The notes beneath the pieces are model-generated. The model made no database searches and was not told the origin of the DNA. It saw only the letters and a list, made by a program, of their open reading frames with translations. From contig DASWAT010000081.1 in assembly GCA_036390995.1 (NCBI GenBank), positions 1 to 30,504 on the forward strand: a stretch of 30,504 nucleotides of DNA. Reading direction: 5' to 3'. This document shows positions 1-7,111 of this stretch, piece after piece; the first letter of the stretch is position 1, and each line of letters opens with the position of its first letter. Source of the DNA: DASQQQ01 sp036390995. Its GTDB lineage: Bacteria > Actinomycetota > UBA4738 > HRBIN12. The position numbers were made by a program, and so were the translations under genes.

Positions 1-1
1 C

Positions 2-730
2 ACCGACCACGACACCACGGACGGGCTCGAGGAGGCCGACGCAGCAGGCCGGCGGCTCGGCGTCGAGGTGGTGCCCGGCGTCGAGTTCTCGGCCGAGTAC
101 GAGGGCACCAGCGTGCACGTCCTCTGCTACTGGATGGATCCTGCGAGCCAGGAGTTCGGGGCCGAGCTCCGTCGCCTGATCGACAGCCGGTTCCGGCGCG
201 GCGAGCTCATGGTCGAGAAGCTGCAGGCGCTGGGGTATCCGATCTCGTTCGAACGGGTCCGGCAGATCGCTGGAGGCGGCAACATCGTGCGCCCGCACGT
301 GGCCAGGGCGATGGTGGAGGCGGGCATCGTGGCGGACGAGCAGGAGGCCTTCGACCGGTTCATCGCCGACGGCGGCCCCGTCTCGGTGCCCAAGCACGCG
401 CTCGACCCCGTGGACTCGGTGGGACTCATCCGGCGCGCCGGAGGCGTGTGCGTCCTGGCCCATCCCGGGATGTGGGGCGATCAGACCGAGGTCCCGACCG
501 AGCTGATCGAGGCCATGGCCGACGCCGGGATGGTCGGGCTCGAGGTCGATCACACCGATCACACGCCGGAGCAGCGGGTCCGCTATCGGGCCCTGGCGCT
601 GCGGCTCGACTTGGTCCCCACCGGCGGATCCGACTGTCACGGCGCCCGCTATGACCCGGTCCGGCTGGGAACGGTCACCACCGACCCGGAGGCCTTCGCG
701 ACCCTTCGAGGGCTCGTCCCGGTCAGGTGA
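2..730 (+). CDS. PHP-domain phosphoesterase, 5'-truncated by the window
   Basis: The reading frame is already open at the window edge, so the true start lies upstream. The first residues read TDHDTTDGLEEA, the second metal-binding motif of PHP (polymerase and histidinol phosphatase) domains. GVEVVPGVEFS follows, which is typical of the YciV/RNase AM-like and TrpH-like group. Near the C terminus VLAHPG and GGSDCHG supply further metal-ligand His/Asp residues. The family uses a two- or three-metal site to hydrolyse phosphoesters; in RNase AM-type members the substrates are 3',5'-nucleoside bisphosphates or RNA ends. Those are family facts and the substrate here is inference. About 242 residues are visible; full-length members have about 270-290. 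The stop overlaps by 8 bp the stop of the convergent DoxX gene. Confidence 0.85.
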   Translation, partial: TDHDTTDGLEEADAAGRRLGVEVVPGVEFSAEYEGTSVHVLCYWMDPASQEFGAELRRLIDSRFRRGELMVEKLQALGYPISFERVRQIAGGGNIVRPHVARAMVEAGIVADEQEAFDRFIADGGPVSVPKHALDPVDSVGLIRRAGGVCVLAHPGMWGDQTEVPTELIEAMADAGMVGLEVDHTDHTPEQRVRYRALALRLDLVPTGGSDCHGARYDPVRLGTVTTDPEAFATLRGLVPVR

Positions 731-1313
731 TCTGTCGTTCCCCGGCCGGCTGGCGGCGGACGCGTTGGAGCACCGGCCCGGGCTCCCACGGCGTACCCAC
801 CGCCGGCAGGACGAGCCGGTCCAGACCGATGTACCCCGCGTTCCGCCAGGCGAGGATCAGCAGGACCTCGAACAGGAAGAACACGGGATTCACCCCGGCC
901 ACGCCGGCCAGGCCGAAGGACATCGTGAGCAGGCCGGCGAGGAACGCGGCGATCCCCGTGAACAGGCCGAGGATCAGCGCGACCCCGACCGTGAACTCCC
1001 CGATCGAGATGATCGGGGACATCACCGGCGCCCCGCTCCGCTCGACCCACCGCAGGAAGGCCGCGTACCAGCCGTAGTTGACGGCCGAGTTCGCTCCCGT
1101 GGCGGCCTCCGAAAGGGCGTGTCCCACGAACCCCTTCAGTGGCTCGGAGCTCGACAACCAGGAGGGCGTGCCGGTCAGCTTCTCCCAGCCGGCATGGGCG
1201 AACTCGTATCCGAAGTAGACGCGGACCACCAGCCAGATCCACGAAGCGGCAGGCGAGACGAACAGCCACCTCACCGCGCGGGGTTCCTCGAAGTGAACGG
1301 TTTCTCGGGCCAT
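723..1313 (-). CDS. DoxX family membrane protein
   Basis: This 196-aa protein starts at an ATG preceded by a strong GGGAAGGAG ribosome site, which decides the start. It has about four hydrophobic helices, with the DoxX-like segment WLVVRVYFGYEFAHAGWEKL near residue 30 and the ISIGEFTVGVALILGLFTG stretch typical of the family. DoxX proteins are small quinone-associated membrane proteins; some are subunits of terminal oxidases or thiosulfate:quinone oxidoreductases, others act in redox stress. Here it is the last gene of a four-gene minus-strand operon with a cytochrome b, starting 5 bp after its neighbour's stop. A role next to that quinol-reactive complex is therefore plausible but inferred. 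The gene converges on and overlaps the PHP gene. Confidence 0.85.
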   Translation of the reverse strand: MARETVHFEEPRAVRWLFVSPAASWIWLVVRVYFGYEFAHAGWEKLTGTPSWLSSSEPLKGFVGHALSEAATGANSAVNYGWYAAFLRWVERSGAPVMSPIISIGEFTVGVALILGLFTGIAAFLAGLLTMSFGLAGVAGVNPVFFLFEVLLILAWRNAGYIGLDRLVLPAVGTPWEPGPVLQRVRRQPAGERQIT

Positions 1314-1318
1314 CGGTG

Positions 1319-2317
1319 TCACTCCTTCCCCTGTGTTCCTTCCCAGGCAGATCCAGGTCCATCGCCGTGCCCCGTGGAGCGGTAGTAGTCGCGCCAGATG
1401 AGCCGGTAGGCACCAAACCGGCGGGGGAGCGAACGCAGGCCCGGGATGAACGGGAGAAGCACGAAGCCCGCCGTCAGCAGCAACATCAGCCCCCAAACCA
1501 GCGCGTCTGCGTTGTCCGAGGTCGAGAACGGGGGAACCTGGTACCACAGCGTGTACAGCCACAGCCACGTCTGGCCCGGGTAGCTGCCGGATTCGTTCAT
1601 CATCCCCCACTGGTCGCCCAGCAGATGCTGCCGGTCGGCGAGGGACCCCAGGTAGCTGCCGTCCGCCAGGAACAGCAGTGGCTGCGTGTAATCGGTGCCG
1701 TAGAAGGCGTGCCGGCTCAGCATGGCGCCTTCCAGGCCACCGCTCGCGGCCAGTCGGAGCTCGGCCTGCATGATCGGCAGGACCGGCCCGTTGTCGCTCG
1801 ATGGCACGTCGATCCGCTCCCCGGAGACGCTCCCTTCCTCCAGCGCCGTGCCGAACGCGTCCGCCCACGACCGCTGCTGGTCAGACGACGCCGTTCGCCA
1901 TCGCTGGATCGCGGAAGCGAGCGAGGGGTCGCTCGCGGCCACGGTGGAGAGCGGCCCCAGGACGAAGTCGTGCGCGGTATCGACGGGGATCCGAACGCCC
2001 CCGAGCTGTTGAAGGTTGAGCGGACCGATCTTCTGCCCGGCACCCGGGATGGCGACGTACGGCGGGCCGTAGGTCGCCGTGTCGCTGGTCCCGTCCAACT
2101 CGGCCAGCGCAGTGGTCACGAAGTCCTTCGGGGCTTGCTGGGCCCAGTGCGAGAGCGTGATCTGGGGCTCGTCGGGCGAGGAGAAGAGCGCAGCGAGCAG
2201 GACGGTGAGCAGGACCACCACCAGCAGCGCGATCGCGAACTCCTTCACCAGGTCGTAGGGACGCGTCGGTCCGATCCAGGGACGTGACGCGGCGGCATCG
2301 TCGGTCCTCCAGCTCAC
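1319..2317 (-). CDS. Membrane partner subunit of a cytochrome b complex (uncharacterised family)
   Basis: This 332-aa protein starts at a GTG that overlaps the cytochrome b stop as GTGA, implying translational coupling. It has one N-terminal transmembrane helix (about residues 26-45), then about 200 residues that are mostly soluble and probably extracytoplasmic. A C-terminal membrane part follows (helices about 250-265 and 274-296), then an Arg/Tyr-rich cytoplasmic tail. The soluble part contains GPPYV, an IPVDTAHDFVLGPLS segment and QWGMMNESGSYPGQ. I remember this pattern from unnamed actinobacterial proteins encoded beside cytochrome b, but it cannot be verified here. A WYQVPP string (258-263) recalls the PEWY region of cytochrome b/subunit IV, though the acidic Glu is not there. 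It probably replaces subunit IV or forms part of the quinol site; this is inference. Confidence 0.7.
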   Translation of the reverse strand: MSWRTDDAAASRPWIGPTRPYDLVKEFAIALLVVVLLTVLLAALFSSPDEPQITLSHWAQQAPKDFVTTALAELDGTSDTATYGPPYVAIPGAGQKIGPLNLQQLGGVRIPVDTAHDFVLGPLSTVAASDPSLASAIQRWRTASSDQQRSWADAFGTALEEGSVSGERIDVPSSDNGPVLPIMQAELRLAASGGLEGAMLSRHAFYGTDYTQPLLFLADGSYLGSLADRQHLLGDQWGMMNESGSYPGQTWLWLYTLWYQVPPFSTSDNADALVWGLMLLLTAGFVLLPFIPGLRSLPRRFGAYRLIWRDYYRSTGHGDGPGSAWEGTQGKE

Positions 2318-2958
2318 CGCTCGGCCTCCTCCGGGCCCAGATGCTCGTCGGCCGCATCGAAGGGCGGGACCACGCCGCGGTGCCTGACCTGCAGCAGGTG
2401 CAGGATGGTGAGCAGCACCACCGCGGCCGGCATCAGGAGCACGTGCAGGGTCAGCATCTGACCCAGGTTCAGGACGTTGAAGAACGCCCCGATCCCCACG
2501 GCGTTGAACCCGTCCTTGGCCTGCGTGGAGATCCATTGTGAGGCGAAGTTCTGCTGCAGCACGTAGCCGGTGAGCCCCGTGCCGATCGCGACCAGGAGCG
2601 TCAGCGCGCCCACCACCCAGGTCGCCCGTCGCCGCCCCCGCCACGCGCCCATGAGGAACTTGCCCCACAGGTGAACGACCATGGCGAAGAAGAACATCTG
2701 GACGCCCCAGAAATGGACGCTGTTGAAGAAGTGGCCGACGGCCGACGTGTGCCACCAGTCGGGCCCTTCCAGGGAGAGCACGGTGCCCGATGCCACCAGC
2801 ACGATCAGCGCGGCGAGGGTGGTCACGCCGAACACGTAGACCCATGAGGCAACGTAGGCCGGCTGCCGGTCTGGGAGGAGCTTCTCGGGCGGCAGGGCAC
2901 CCTCGGCGGCCTCCCGAACGCGCGCCGTCCACGATCGAGGTCCGTCCGGCGCCCTCAC
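2314..2958 (-). CDS. Cytochrome b6-like dihaem quinol-oxidising subunit
   Basis: This 214-aa integral membrane protein has four helices and matches the N-terminal half of cytochrome b (PetB-like). Four haem-ligand histidines are visible: His82 and His96 in helix B (spacing 14) and His172 and His187 in helix D (spacing 15). The 14/15 pattern is that of cytochrome b6; mitochondrial-type cytochrome b has 14/14. There is no cysteine in the protein, so the covalently bound haem c of true b6f complexes cannot be attached. The GTG start is chosen because a GAGGAG site sits about 6 nt upstream and because it overlaps the stop of the preceding 52-aa gene as GTGA. No Rieske or cytochrome c gene is adjacent. 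It presumably exchanges electrons with menaquinol; the partner is unknown. Confidence 0.85.
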   Translation of the reverse strand: MRAPDGPRSWTARVREAAEGALPPEKLLPDRQPAYVASWVYVFGVTTLAALIVLVASGTVLSLEGPDWWHTSAVGHFFNSVHFWGVQMFFFAMVVHLWGKFLMGAWRGRRRATWVVGALTLLVAIGTGLTGYVLQQNFASQWISTQAKDGFNAVGIGAFFNVLNLGQMLTLHVLLMPAAVVLLTILHLLQVRHRGVVPPFDAADEHLGPEEAER

Positions 2959-3113
2959 GAACGACTCCTCGGGAAGGGGATCACGACCGCCAGCACCAGC
3001 ACGGCGATCATCAAGCCGATCACCAGCACGTTGACCACCGAGATCTGGATCCACTCCCAGTGGACGTACCGTGCGGGGCGGGACAGGTCGACGAGCGCTG
3101 CGACCAGCTTCAC
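2955..3113 (-). CDS. 52-aa single-helix membrane protein, first gene of the cytochrome b operon
   Basis: A short gene begins at a GTG preceded by a good GGAAGGAG ribosome site with 7 nt spacing, and ends in a TGA that overlaps the GTG of the cytochrome b gene (GTGA). The 52-residue product opens MKLVAALVDLSRPARYVHWE, has one strong transmembrane segment (about residues 22-46, VVNVLVIGLMIAVLVLAVV) and ends in a basic PRSRS tail. Length, charge pattern and position resemble the small one-helix subunits that decorate bc and b6f complexes (PetL/G/N types). No homology is claimed. Coding support comes from the ribosome site, the coupled junction and a coherent helix. It would be missed by a 60-residue cutoff. 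Confidence 0.72.
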   Translation of the reverse strand: MKLVAALVDLSRPARYVHWEWIQISVVNVLVIGLMIAVLVLAVVIPFPRSRS

Positions 3114-3241
3114 GTCGTGACTCCTTCCGAAGGTTCCTCAGATGGTTCGCTGCGACCGGCTCCCGCGTTCAGCTCGAGGTCCCCTCGTTGCCGGGACCCT
3201 CGCACCCTTCGTCGACCTCCGGGTGGGCTCCGCGGGTCGCG

Positions 3242-3247
3242 TACGAT
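3242..3247 (+). promoter_or_regulatory. -10 box for a leaderless HAD/ndh transcript
   Basis: TACGAT lies exactly 6 nt before the GTG at 3254, so transcription would begin at or within a base or two of the start codon. No ribosome site precedes that GTG. This is one of a recurrent set of TANNNT boxes at this spacing in the window. No convincing -35 was seen. Confidence 0.55.
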
Positions 3248-3253
3248 GCCCTC

Positions 3254-3916
3254 GTGGGGGATCTCGGTGTGGTGTTCCTGGACGTGGGGGGCGTGCTCTA
3301 CCGGGACGACGGCTACCGCGAAGCGCTCCGGCGGGGGCTCCGCGAGCTGGGAGCGGCGTTCGAGGACGCCGCGTTCGACGCCGAGTACACGGCCTGCAGA
3401 CGCGACCAGTCGGGATCCTTCCGAGTCCGGCTGGCCCGGCGCTTCCTCGGTCCGGACGCCGACGTCGGGGCGCTCGAGCGACACGCGGCGCCGTGGTGGC
3501 GGTACGGGCCCGACGATCTCGAGCCATCCGCTGTCGAGGTCGTGGCCGCGCTCGCGGGCCGATACCGACTCGGGTTGATCGCGAACCAGCCGAGCGCGGT
3601 CCGGGATGCGCTCGTGCGCGACGGTCTCGACCCCTTCTTCGAGGTCCGCCTCGTCTCGGACGACCTGGGGCTGGAGAAGCCCGACCCCCGGATCTTCGAG
3701 CACGCATTGGGCGAGGCTGCCGTTGCGCCCGAGCGCGCGGCCATGGTGGGGGACCGTCTGGACTACGACGTGCGGCCCGCGCGGGCCGCCGGGATGCGGG
3801 CGGTCTGGATGCTGCGCGGCGAGGCGCCCGACCATCCGACCGCCGAGCAGCTCGAGGAGGCCGATGCGGTCGTTCGTTCGCTCCGGGAGCTCCCCGAGGT
3901 CCTGGGGCGACTGTGA
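3254..3916 (+). CDS. HAD-superfamily hydrolase
   Basis: This 220-aa protein is of HAD subfamily I type. Motif I is VFLDVGGVLY: the nucleophile Asp is present, but the second Asp of DxD is replaced by Gly, as in some YihX-like and dehalogenase-like members. A helical cap follows (about residues 17-85). Motif II is IANQPS, the Lys motif lies in GLEKPDPRIFEHAL, and motif IV is MVGDRLDYDVRPARAAGM. The family hydrolyses phosphate monoesters or related bonds through an aspartyl intermediate; the substrate is not predictable. The GTG start is chosen because the TACGAT box sits 6 nt upstream. The stop overlaps the NADH dehydrogenase start as GTGA, so the two genes are co-translated. It is divergent from the cytochrome b operon. 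Confidence 0.88.
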   Translation: MGDLGVVFLDVGGVLYRDDGYREALRRGLRELGAAFEDAAFDAEYTACRRDQSGSFRVRLARRFLGPDADVGALERHAAPWWRYGPDDLEPSAVEVVAALAGRYRLGLIANQPSAVRDALVRDGLDPFFEVRLVSDDLGLEKPDPRIFEHALGEAAVAPERAAMVGDRLDYDVRPARAAGMRAVWMLRGEAPDHPTAEQLEEADAVVRSLRELPEVLGRL

Positions 3917-5214
3917 GCCCCGGGCGCAAGCGCGTGCTGATCGTGGGCGGTGGGTACATCGGGATGTACGCCGCCCTGAAGATGCAGGACCCGCTCGCTC
4001 ACGACGGCCACGAGCTGGTCCTCGTGAACGCCGAGAACTTCATGCAGTACCAGCCGTTCCTGCCCGAGGTGGCCTCCGGCAACATCGAGCCCCGGCACGT
4101 GCTGGTGCCGCTCCGGCAGGTGCTCCGCAAGACCCGGGTGCTGGTGGGCGAGGTGGAGCGGGTGGACCACGGCCGCCGGACGGCGACAGTCCGGATCCCC
4201 GACGGCGGGACCGTCGAGCTCCCCTACGACGTCGTGGTGCTCGGTGCCGGCTCGCGGTCACGCGTGGTGCCGGTGCCCGGCCTGGCCGAGCACGGGATCG
4301 GGTTCAAGACCGTCCCCGAGGCGATCTACCTCCGGAACCAGCTCCTGTCGCGCCTGGACGCCGCCGCGGCGACGACCGACCCCGGGCGCCGTCGCGCCGC
4401 ACTCACGTTCGTGTTCGTCGGGGCCGGCTACGCCGGCGTGGAGGCGCTGGCCGAGCTCGAGGACCTGGCCCGGGCCGCGATCCGCTACTTCCCGGGCATG
4501 ACACGGGACGACATGCGCTGGGTCCTCGTCGAGCTCGCCGACCACATCCTGCCCGAGCTCGGACGGGACATGGCCGGATACGTGCGTCGGGAGCTCGAAG
4601 CACGGCACATCGAGGTGTTGCTGACGACGCGGTTGGTGTCGGCCGAGGGCGGGATCGTACGGCTCTCCGACGGGCAGGCGTTCCCCGCCGACACCCTCGT
4701 GTGGACGGCCGGCGTGAAGGCGGAGCCGCTCGGAACGCGGTCTGGACTTCCTGTGGACGGGGCCGGGCGGATCGTCGTCGACGAGTTCTTGCGCGTGAAG
4801 GGGGTGCCCGACGCTTGGGCGGCGGGCGACAACGCCGCCGTCCCCGACCTGGTCACCGGCGGCCTCGCGCCCCCGACCGCCCAGCACGCGGTGCGCCAGG
4901 GCAAGCGTCTGGGCGAGAACGTGGTGGCGGCGCTTCGCGGTGAACCCCTCCGGCCGTTCCGATGGAGGAACCTGGGGCAGCTGGCCTCGCTGGGCCGGTA
5001 CAAGGGTGCCGCGAAGGTCCTGGGGTGGAAGGTCCGGGGGTTCCCCGCATGGTGGCTGCACCGCAGCTACCACCTGCTGTACATGCCGACACTCAACCGG
5101 AAGGCGCGGATCGTCGCCGACTGGACGGTCGGGCTGCTCTTCCCCCGGGACGTGGTCCAGCTCGGCTCCCTGCAGCGGCCGCGCGAGGCGTTCCGGCGCG
5201 CGGCGGACGAGTGA
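3913..5214 (+). CDS. ndh: Type II NADH dehydrogenase (NDH-2)
   Basis: This 433-aa flavoprotein is of the NDH-2/FAD-dependent pyridine nucleotide-disulfide oxidoreductase type. GGGYIG at residues 12-17 is the FAD Rossmann loop and GAGYAG at 170-175 the NADH loop. AWAAGDNAAVPD near the C-terminal third is the second FAD contact, followed by PPTAQHAVRQG, which lies near the quinone site in this family. NDH-2 oxidises NADH and reduces menaquinone or ubiquinone at the inner membrane face without pumping protons. The C-terminal stretch with WWLHRSYHLLYMP looks like an amphipathic membrane anchor. The start GTG overlaps the HAD stop. Together with the divergent cytochrome b operon it forms a small quinone-centred respiratory locus. 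The gene ends directly against the convergent CBS gene with no spacer. Confidence 0.92.
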   Translation: MSPGRKRVLIVGGGYIGMYAALKMQDPLAHDGHELVLVNAENFMQYQPFLPEVASGNIEPRHVLVPLRQVLRKTRVLVGEVERVDHGRRTATVRIPDGGTVELPYDVVVLGAGSRSRVVPVPGLAEHGIGFKTVPEAIYLRNQLLSRLDAAAATTDPGRRRAALTFVFVGAGYAGVEALAELEDLARAAIRYFPGMTRDDMRWVLVELADHILPELGRDMAGYVRRELEARHIEVLLTTRLVSAEGGIVRLSDGQAFPADTLVWTAGVKAEPLGTRSGLPVDGAGRIVVDEFLRVKGVPDAWAAGDNAAVPDLVTGGLAPPTAQHAVRQGKRLGENVVAALRGEPLRPFRWRNLGQLASLGRYKGAAKVLGWKVRGFPAWWLHRSYHLLYMPTLNRKARIVADWTVGLLFPRDVVQLGSLQRPREAFRRAADE

Positions 5215-5688
5215 TCACGCGGAAGGCGACTTCGTCCGCTTGCGTTGGAGCTCGCTGGCCGCCTTCAGCGCCGCGTGGCTGCGGCGGATATCGGGGAGCT
5301 CGTGGCCGCCCGATAGCTCCTCGGCGGCCCACCGGGTGAGGTCGCGGATCGAGACGATCCCCACCACCTTGCCGCGATCGGTCACCGGCAGGTGACGGAT
5401 GTTGCGTGCCACCATGAGCTCGGCGGCCTCGACGACGTCCGTTCGCGGTGGGATCGTCTCGAGGCGACGCCGGGTCATCCCCATCTTCACGGTGACCGCG
5501 TGTGGATCCCCCCCCGCGGCGACGAGGTTCACGATGTCGCGCTCGGTCACGATCCCGGCGAGCTTCTGCCCGTCCAGCACCACGACCGAGGAGATCCCAT
5601 TCGCCTGGAGGATCTTCGCCACGTCGGCGAACGTGTCCTCGGGGTTCGCCGTCATCACGTCCGCGTGCATGATGTCTCCGACCTGCAC
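5215..5688 (-). CDS. Two-CBS-domain protein
   Basis: This 157-aa protein consists of one Bateman module. The first CBS repeat (about residues 1-65) has the pattern DIMHADVMTANPEDTFADVA and ends GIVTERDIVN. The second (about 70-130) has TRRRLETIPPRTDVVEAAEL and ends VVGIVSIRDLTRWAAEE. A short basic tail, RKRTKSPSA, follows. CBS pairs bind adenosine nucleotides such as AMP, ATP or SAM and act as energy sensors; stand-alone versions have mostly unknown partners. The GTG start has a GGAGGT site 6 nt upstream. A TAGGCT -10 box lies upstream, so it may be transcribed independently of tldD-tldE. The stop abuts that of ndh; the junction reads TGATCA. Confidence 0.9.
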   Translation of the reverse strand: MQVGDIMHADVMTANPEDTFADVAKILQANGISSVVVLDGQKLAGIVTERDIVNLVAAGGDPHAVTVKMGMTRRRLETIPPRTDVVEAAELMVARNIRHLPVTDRGKVVGIVSIRDLTRWAAEELSGGHELPDIRRSHAALKAASELQRKRTKSPSA

Positions 5689-5716
5689 CGTTGCACCTCC
5701 ATGAAGGGGAACCACC

Positions 5717-5722
5717 AGCCTA
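5717..5722 (-). promoter_or_regulatory. -10 box for the CBS-domain gene
   Basis: On the minus strand TAGGCT lies about 28 nt before the GTG at 5688, leaving a short leader of about 22 nt that carries the GGAGGT ribosome site. It falls in the 73-bp gap after tldE and matches the TANNNT type seen elsewhere in the window. Confidence 0.45.
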
Positions 5723-5761
5723 CCGCGACCCCGCGCGGACGGGCGAACGCGGAGCAGCGCG

Positions 5762-7111
5762 TCAGTGGTCGGAGCGGCCTGTGAAGTTGAAGCTCCCGAT
5801 ACGGAGGGCGGGCACCCGAGAGGCCGACAAGAAGAACTCGCTCGCAAGCTCGGTCGCGCGGCCGATCTCGGCGGTGTTCGAAAGCGCCTCGAGGATCGAC
5901 TGGGTGAACCGGAGGTTCTTCACGGGGTGGCGGACCTCTCCGTCCTCGATCCAGAACGTGCCGTCGCGCGTCATCCCCGTGATCGTGGACTCGACCTGGT
6001 GCACGACGTTGGAGTAGTGGAACCGCGTGACGAGCACCCCGCGCTCGGTCCCCGCGACGAGTTCCTCGAGCGAGGCCTGGCCCGGCTCCATGAACAGGTT
6101 CAGCGGGAAGGGGCCCTCCGGGTTCGGTGCCGGCAGCGCGTGGCCGGTGGTCTGGGTGCCGGCCTGCTTCGCGGTCCGCAGGTCGTAGACGGCGTCGAGG
6201 AAGACGCCGTCCTTCACCAGGTCCACGCGCCGGCGTGGAACGCCCTCGAAGTCGAACGGGATACCCAGCGTGAGCGGGGAGCTCGCGTCGTCGTAGATGG
6301 TGACCTCGTCCGCGACCACCGGCTGTCCCTGCTTGCCCGAGAAGCACGACCGCTCCTCGAGCAACGCCCGCCCCCCGAACCCGATCCACGCCAGGAACCC
6401 CACGAGGGTGGAGACGGCGGAGGGCTCCAGAACCACCGTGTACCGTCCTGGATCCAGATCGCGGGGCCGCTGCGATCGGACCGCCTTGTCCGCTGCGCGC
6501 CGCGCGACCGCCTCGGGGTCCACCTCCCGCGTGGCGGCGGCGAAGATCTCGGCGAACCCATGGCCCCCGTCACCGCCGCTGATCACCGTGGTGAGCGAGG
6601 CCTGGGTCGAAGGAGCCCAGCAGAACTGGCCCTCGGTGTTGGCCACGGCGACCTCGGCCGCGTTGGTCTCGTAGGCGCCCGCGGCCGTGAACCCCTCCCC
6701 GCACCGTGCCACGAGCTGCGCGACCCCTTCGGCACGCTCCTCCGGCGTCGTCGACGCGGTGGCCTCGTCGTAGCGGTCGCCCTCGGGAACCGGGGCGGGC
6801 GGAGCCAACCCCGGGAAGAGCGGGTCCGGAGCCGCGACCTCGACCATCTCGCGGGCGCTCTCGGCGGCCCGGCGGGCGCCCTCCGATGAGAAGTCGTTCG
6901 TGGCGGCCACGCCGATCCGTCCGCCCTTCACCACCCGGACCCGCAGGCCCGTGTCCTCGCTCGAGGTGCTCTGGTGGATCGCCGAGGAGGCGAACCGCGT
7001 GAGCCCGCCCCATCCGTGCATGAAGAGAACCTCGACGCCGTCGACGCCCGGGAGCTCCAAAGCGGCACCGGCGATCCGACGGACCTCGTCGGGACCGACG
7101 AGCCCGGGCAT
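5762..7111 (-). CDS. tldE: TldE/PmbA-type partner of the TldD metalloprotease
   Basis: This 449-aa protein is of the PmbA/TldE family. The start is an ATG that overlaps the tldD stop by one base (TGATG), which fixes it and implies coupled translation. Typical family stretches are visible: TSSEDTGLRVRVVKGGRIG near residue 50, NTEGQFCWA near the middle and ALPAPNPEGPFPLNLFMEPG toward the C terminus. There is no HExxxH motif, as expected of the non-catalytic subunit. In E. coli the TldD/E heterodimer is a zinc protease that degrades unfolded peptides and trims some ribosomally made peptides (microcin B17) and the CcdA antitoxin. No precursor peptide gene is evident next to it here. Confidence 0.92.
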   Translation of the reverse strand: MPGLVGPDEVRRIAGAALELPGVDGVEVLFMHGWGGLTRFASSAIHQSTSSEDTGLRVRVVKGGRIGVAATNDFSSEGARRAAESAREMVEVAAPDPLFPGLAPPAPVPEGDRYDEATASTTPEERAEGVAQLVARCGEGFTAAGAYETNAAEVAVANTEGQFCWAPSTQASLTTVISGGDGGHGFAEIFAAATREVDPEAVARRAADKAVRSQRPRDLDPGRYTVVLEPSAVSTLVGFLAWIGFGGRALLEERSCFSGKQGQPVVADEVTIYDDASSPLTLGIPFDFEGVPRRRVDLVKDGVFLDAVYDLRTAKQAGTQTTGHALPAPNPEGPFPLNLFMEPGQASLEELVAGTERGVLVTRFHYSNVVHQVESTITGMTRDGTFWIEDGEVRHPVKNLRFTQSILEALSNTAEIGRATELASEFFLSASRVPALRIGSFNFTGRSDH

